Positions 13,748 to 14,483 of a DNA stretch of 14,483 nucleotides are shown in pieces. Location of the stretch: positions 1 through 14,483 of the forward strand of contig CALVPU010000049.1 in the NCBI GenBank assembly GCA_944353735.1. Direction: 5' to 3'. This stretch comes from an uncultured Eubacteriales bacterium (GTDB taxonomy: Bacteria > Bacillota > Clostridia > Christensenellales > Aristaeellaceae). Every line of letters begins with the position of its first letter. Position 1 is the first letter of the stretch. Position numbers and translations under genes: made by a program. The notes beneath the pieces are model-generated. The model had not been told where the DNA came from and did no database searches. It saw only the letters and a list, made by a program, of their open reading frames with translations.

Positions 13748-14483
13748 ATGGAAGTTTCCTTTGTCAAGATCAGCCCGACGCAAAACGTCACGATTCTGGT
13801 GACGTCGCCGGTTCCGCGCGAGCGGCAGGGCGCCGTCGCGGCGCGGCTGCTGGCATGGGACAGCGTATGCGGCGAACAGGTCGGCTTTCTGGAGGAGTGC
13901 GGCGCGCAGCCGCGCCTGCAGATGATGGGCGGAGAGTTCTGCGGCAACGCCACGATGTCGCTGGGCGCATACCTCGCCTGGCGCGGCGGCCTGCCCGACG
14001 GCGGCTGTGAGGAGCGGCAGATCGAGGTTTCGGGCGCCGACGCGCCGGTACCCTGCCGCATTGAGCGCATCGGCGACGCTTACCGCGGCACGGTGCAAAT
14101 GCCGCTGCCGGAGTCGGTGTGCGAGGTCGTGCTGGAGAGCGACGACGGTTCGCGGCGTCTGCCGCTGGTGCGCCTGCCGGGCATCGCCCACGTCGTCGCG
14201 CCGGCAGCGATCAGCCGCGCGGAGATCGAGCGGCGCATTCGCGGCTGGAACGCGGTTGTCCGCGCGGACGCGCTTGGCGTTTTGCGCTATGACGAGGCGG
14301 CGCAGTCGATGGAGCCGATCGTCTATGTGCCCGCGACGGACAGCGCCGTGTGGGAGCGCGGCTGCGGCAGCGGGACTGCGGCGCTGGGATGCTGGCTCGC
14401 GAGTCGGAACGGGGGAGCGGTCGCCGCGTCCATCTGCCAGCCCGGCGGCGAGATCGCCGTCGAGGCCGCGCAGCACGCCGGAC
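13748..14483 (+). CDS. CntK-like amino-acid racemase (DapF fold), partial at 3' end
   Basis: The visible 245 residues belong to the cofactor-independent racemase/epimerase fold of diaminopimelate epimerase, and most resemble CntK, the histidine racemase of staphylopine synthesis. Two catalytic cysteines lie in the expected half-domains: C65 in GGEFCGNATMS (61-71) and C206 in ERGCGSGTAALG (203-214). CGEQVGF (41-47), PIVYVPATDS (190-199) and QPGGEI (231-236) also match CntK from memory. It differs from true DapF, which has a CGNG-type first motif. AGGAGG (13733-13738) precedes the ATG by nine bases. About a tenth of the protein lies beyond the window. It follows the amino-acid ABC ATPase by 115 bases in the same direction, so the transporter may supply its substrate. 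Histidine specificity is inferred from resemblance only. Confidence 0.82.
   Translation, partial: MEVSFVKISPTQNVTILVTSPVPRERQGAVAARLLAWDSVCGEQVGFLEECGAQPRLQMMGGEFCGNATMSLGAYLAWRGGLPDGGCEERQIEVSGADAPVPCRIERIGDAYRGTVQMPLPESVCEVVLESDDGSRRLPLVRLPGIAHVVAPAAISRAEIERRIRGWNAVVRADALGVLRYDEAAQSMEPIVYVPATDSAVWERGCGSGTAALGCWLASRNGGAVAASICQPGGEIAVEAAQHAG

Noticed and set aside
13748..14483. Diaminopimelate epimerase of lysine/cell-wall synthesis
   Set aside because: The first active-site motif and the flanking blocks fit CntK-like racemases better, and no lysine-pathway genes are adjacent.

Overview
The window is GC-rich, with heavy use of G/C-ending codons. Every gene has a strong purine-rich (GGAGG-type) ribosome binding site, and the promoters I can see are of the sigma-A kind. 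Family content (CotH/lamin-tail proteins, a VTC-domain protein with DUF4956, MATE transporters, a polar amino-acid ABC transporter, a CntK-like racemase) points to a high-GC anaerobic member of the Clostridia, probably gut- or rumen-associated. I cannot place it below class from sequence alone.

Layout. Positions 1-298 hold no convincing gene, only the promoter of a MATE exporter (299-1696), which ends in a good intrinsic terminator. Positions 1898-7535 form a four-gene same-strand cluster: a membrane-anchored CotH-kinase-like protein with three lamin-tail domains, a VTC-type polyphosphate-polymerase-domain protein, a DUF4956 membrane protein, and a second membrane-anchored protein with two lamin-tail domains and no CotH domain. 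A 473-bp convergent gap follows, with no gene but two strong hairpins. A second MATE exporter runs leftwards (9409-8009). From a divergent, highly structured promoter/leader (about 9570-9691) a polar amino-acid ABC transporter runs rightwards: binding protein, permease, then ATPase. Between permease and ATPase lies an A+T-richer ceramidase-like hydrolase gene (11491-12753), preceded by a possible small gene remnant. The window ends inside a racemase of the DapF fold that closely resembles the histidine racemase CntK.

How the parts may work together. The CotH/VTC/DUF4956/lamin-tail cluster looks like one functional unit: a cytosolic nucleotide- or polyphosphate-handling tunnel enzyme, a small membrane protein, and two extracytoplasmic anchored proteins, one carrying a putative kinase fold. 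The chemistry and substrate of this unit are not known to me, and it is the best candidate here for an undescribed system. The ABC transporter and CntK-like racemase may form an amino-acid uptake and D-amino-acid or metallophore module. The ceramidase-like gene has different base composition and interrupts the transporter operon, which suggests acquisition by transfer.
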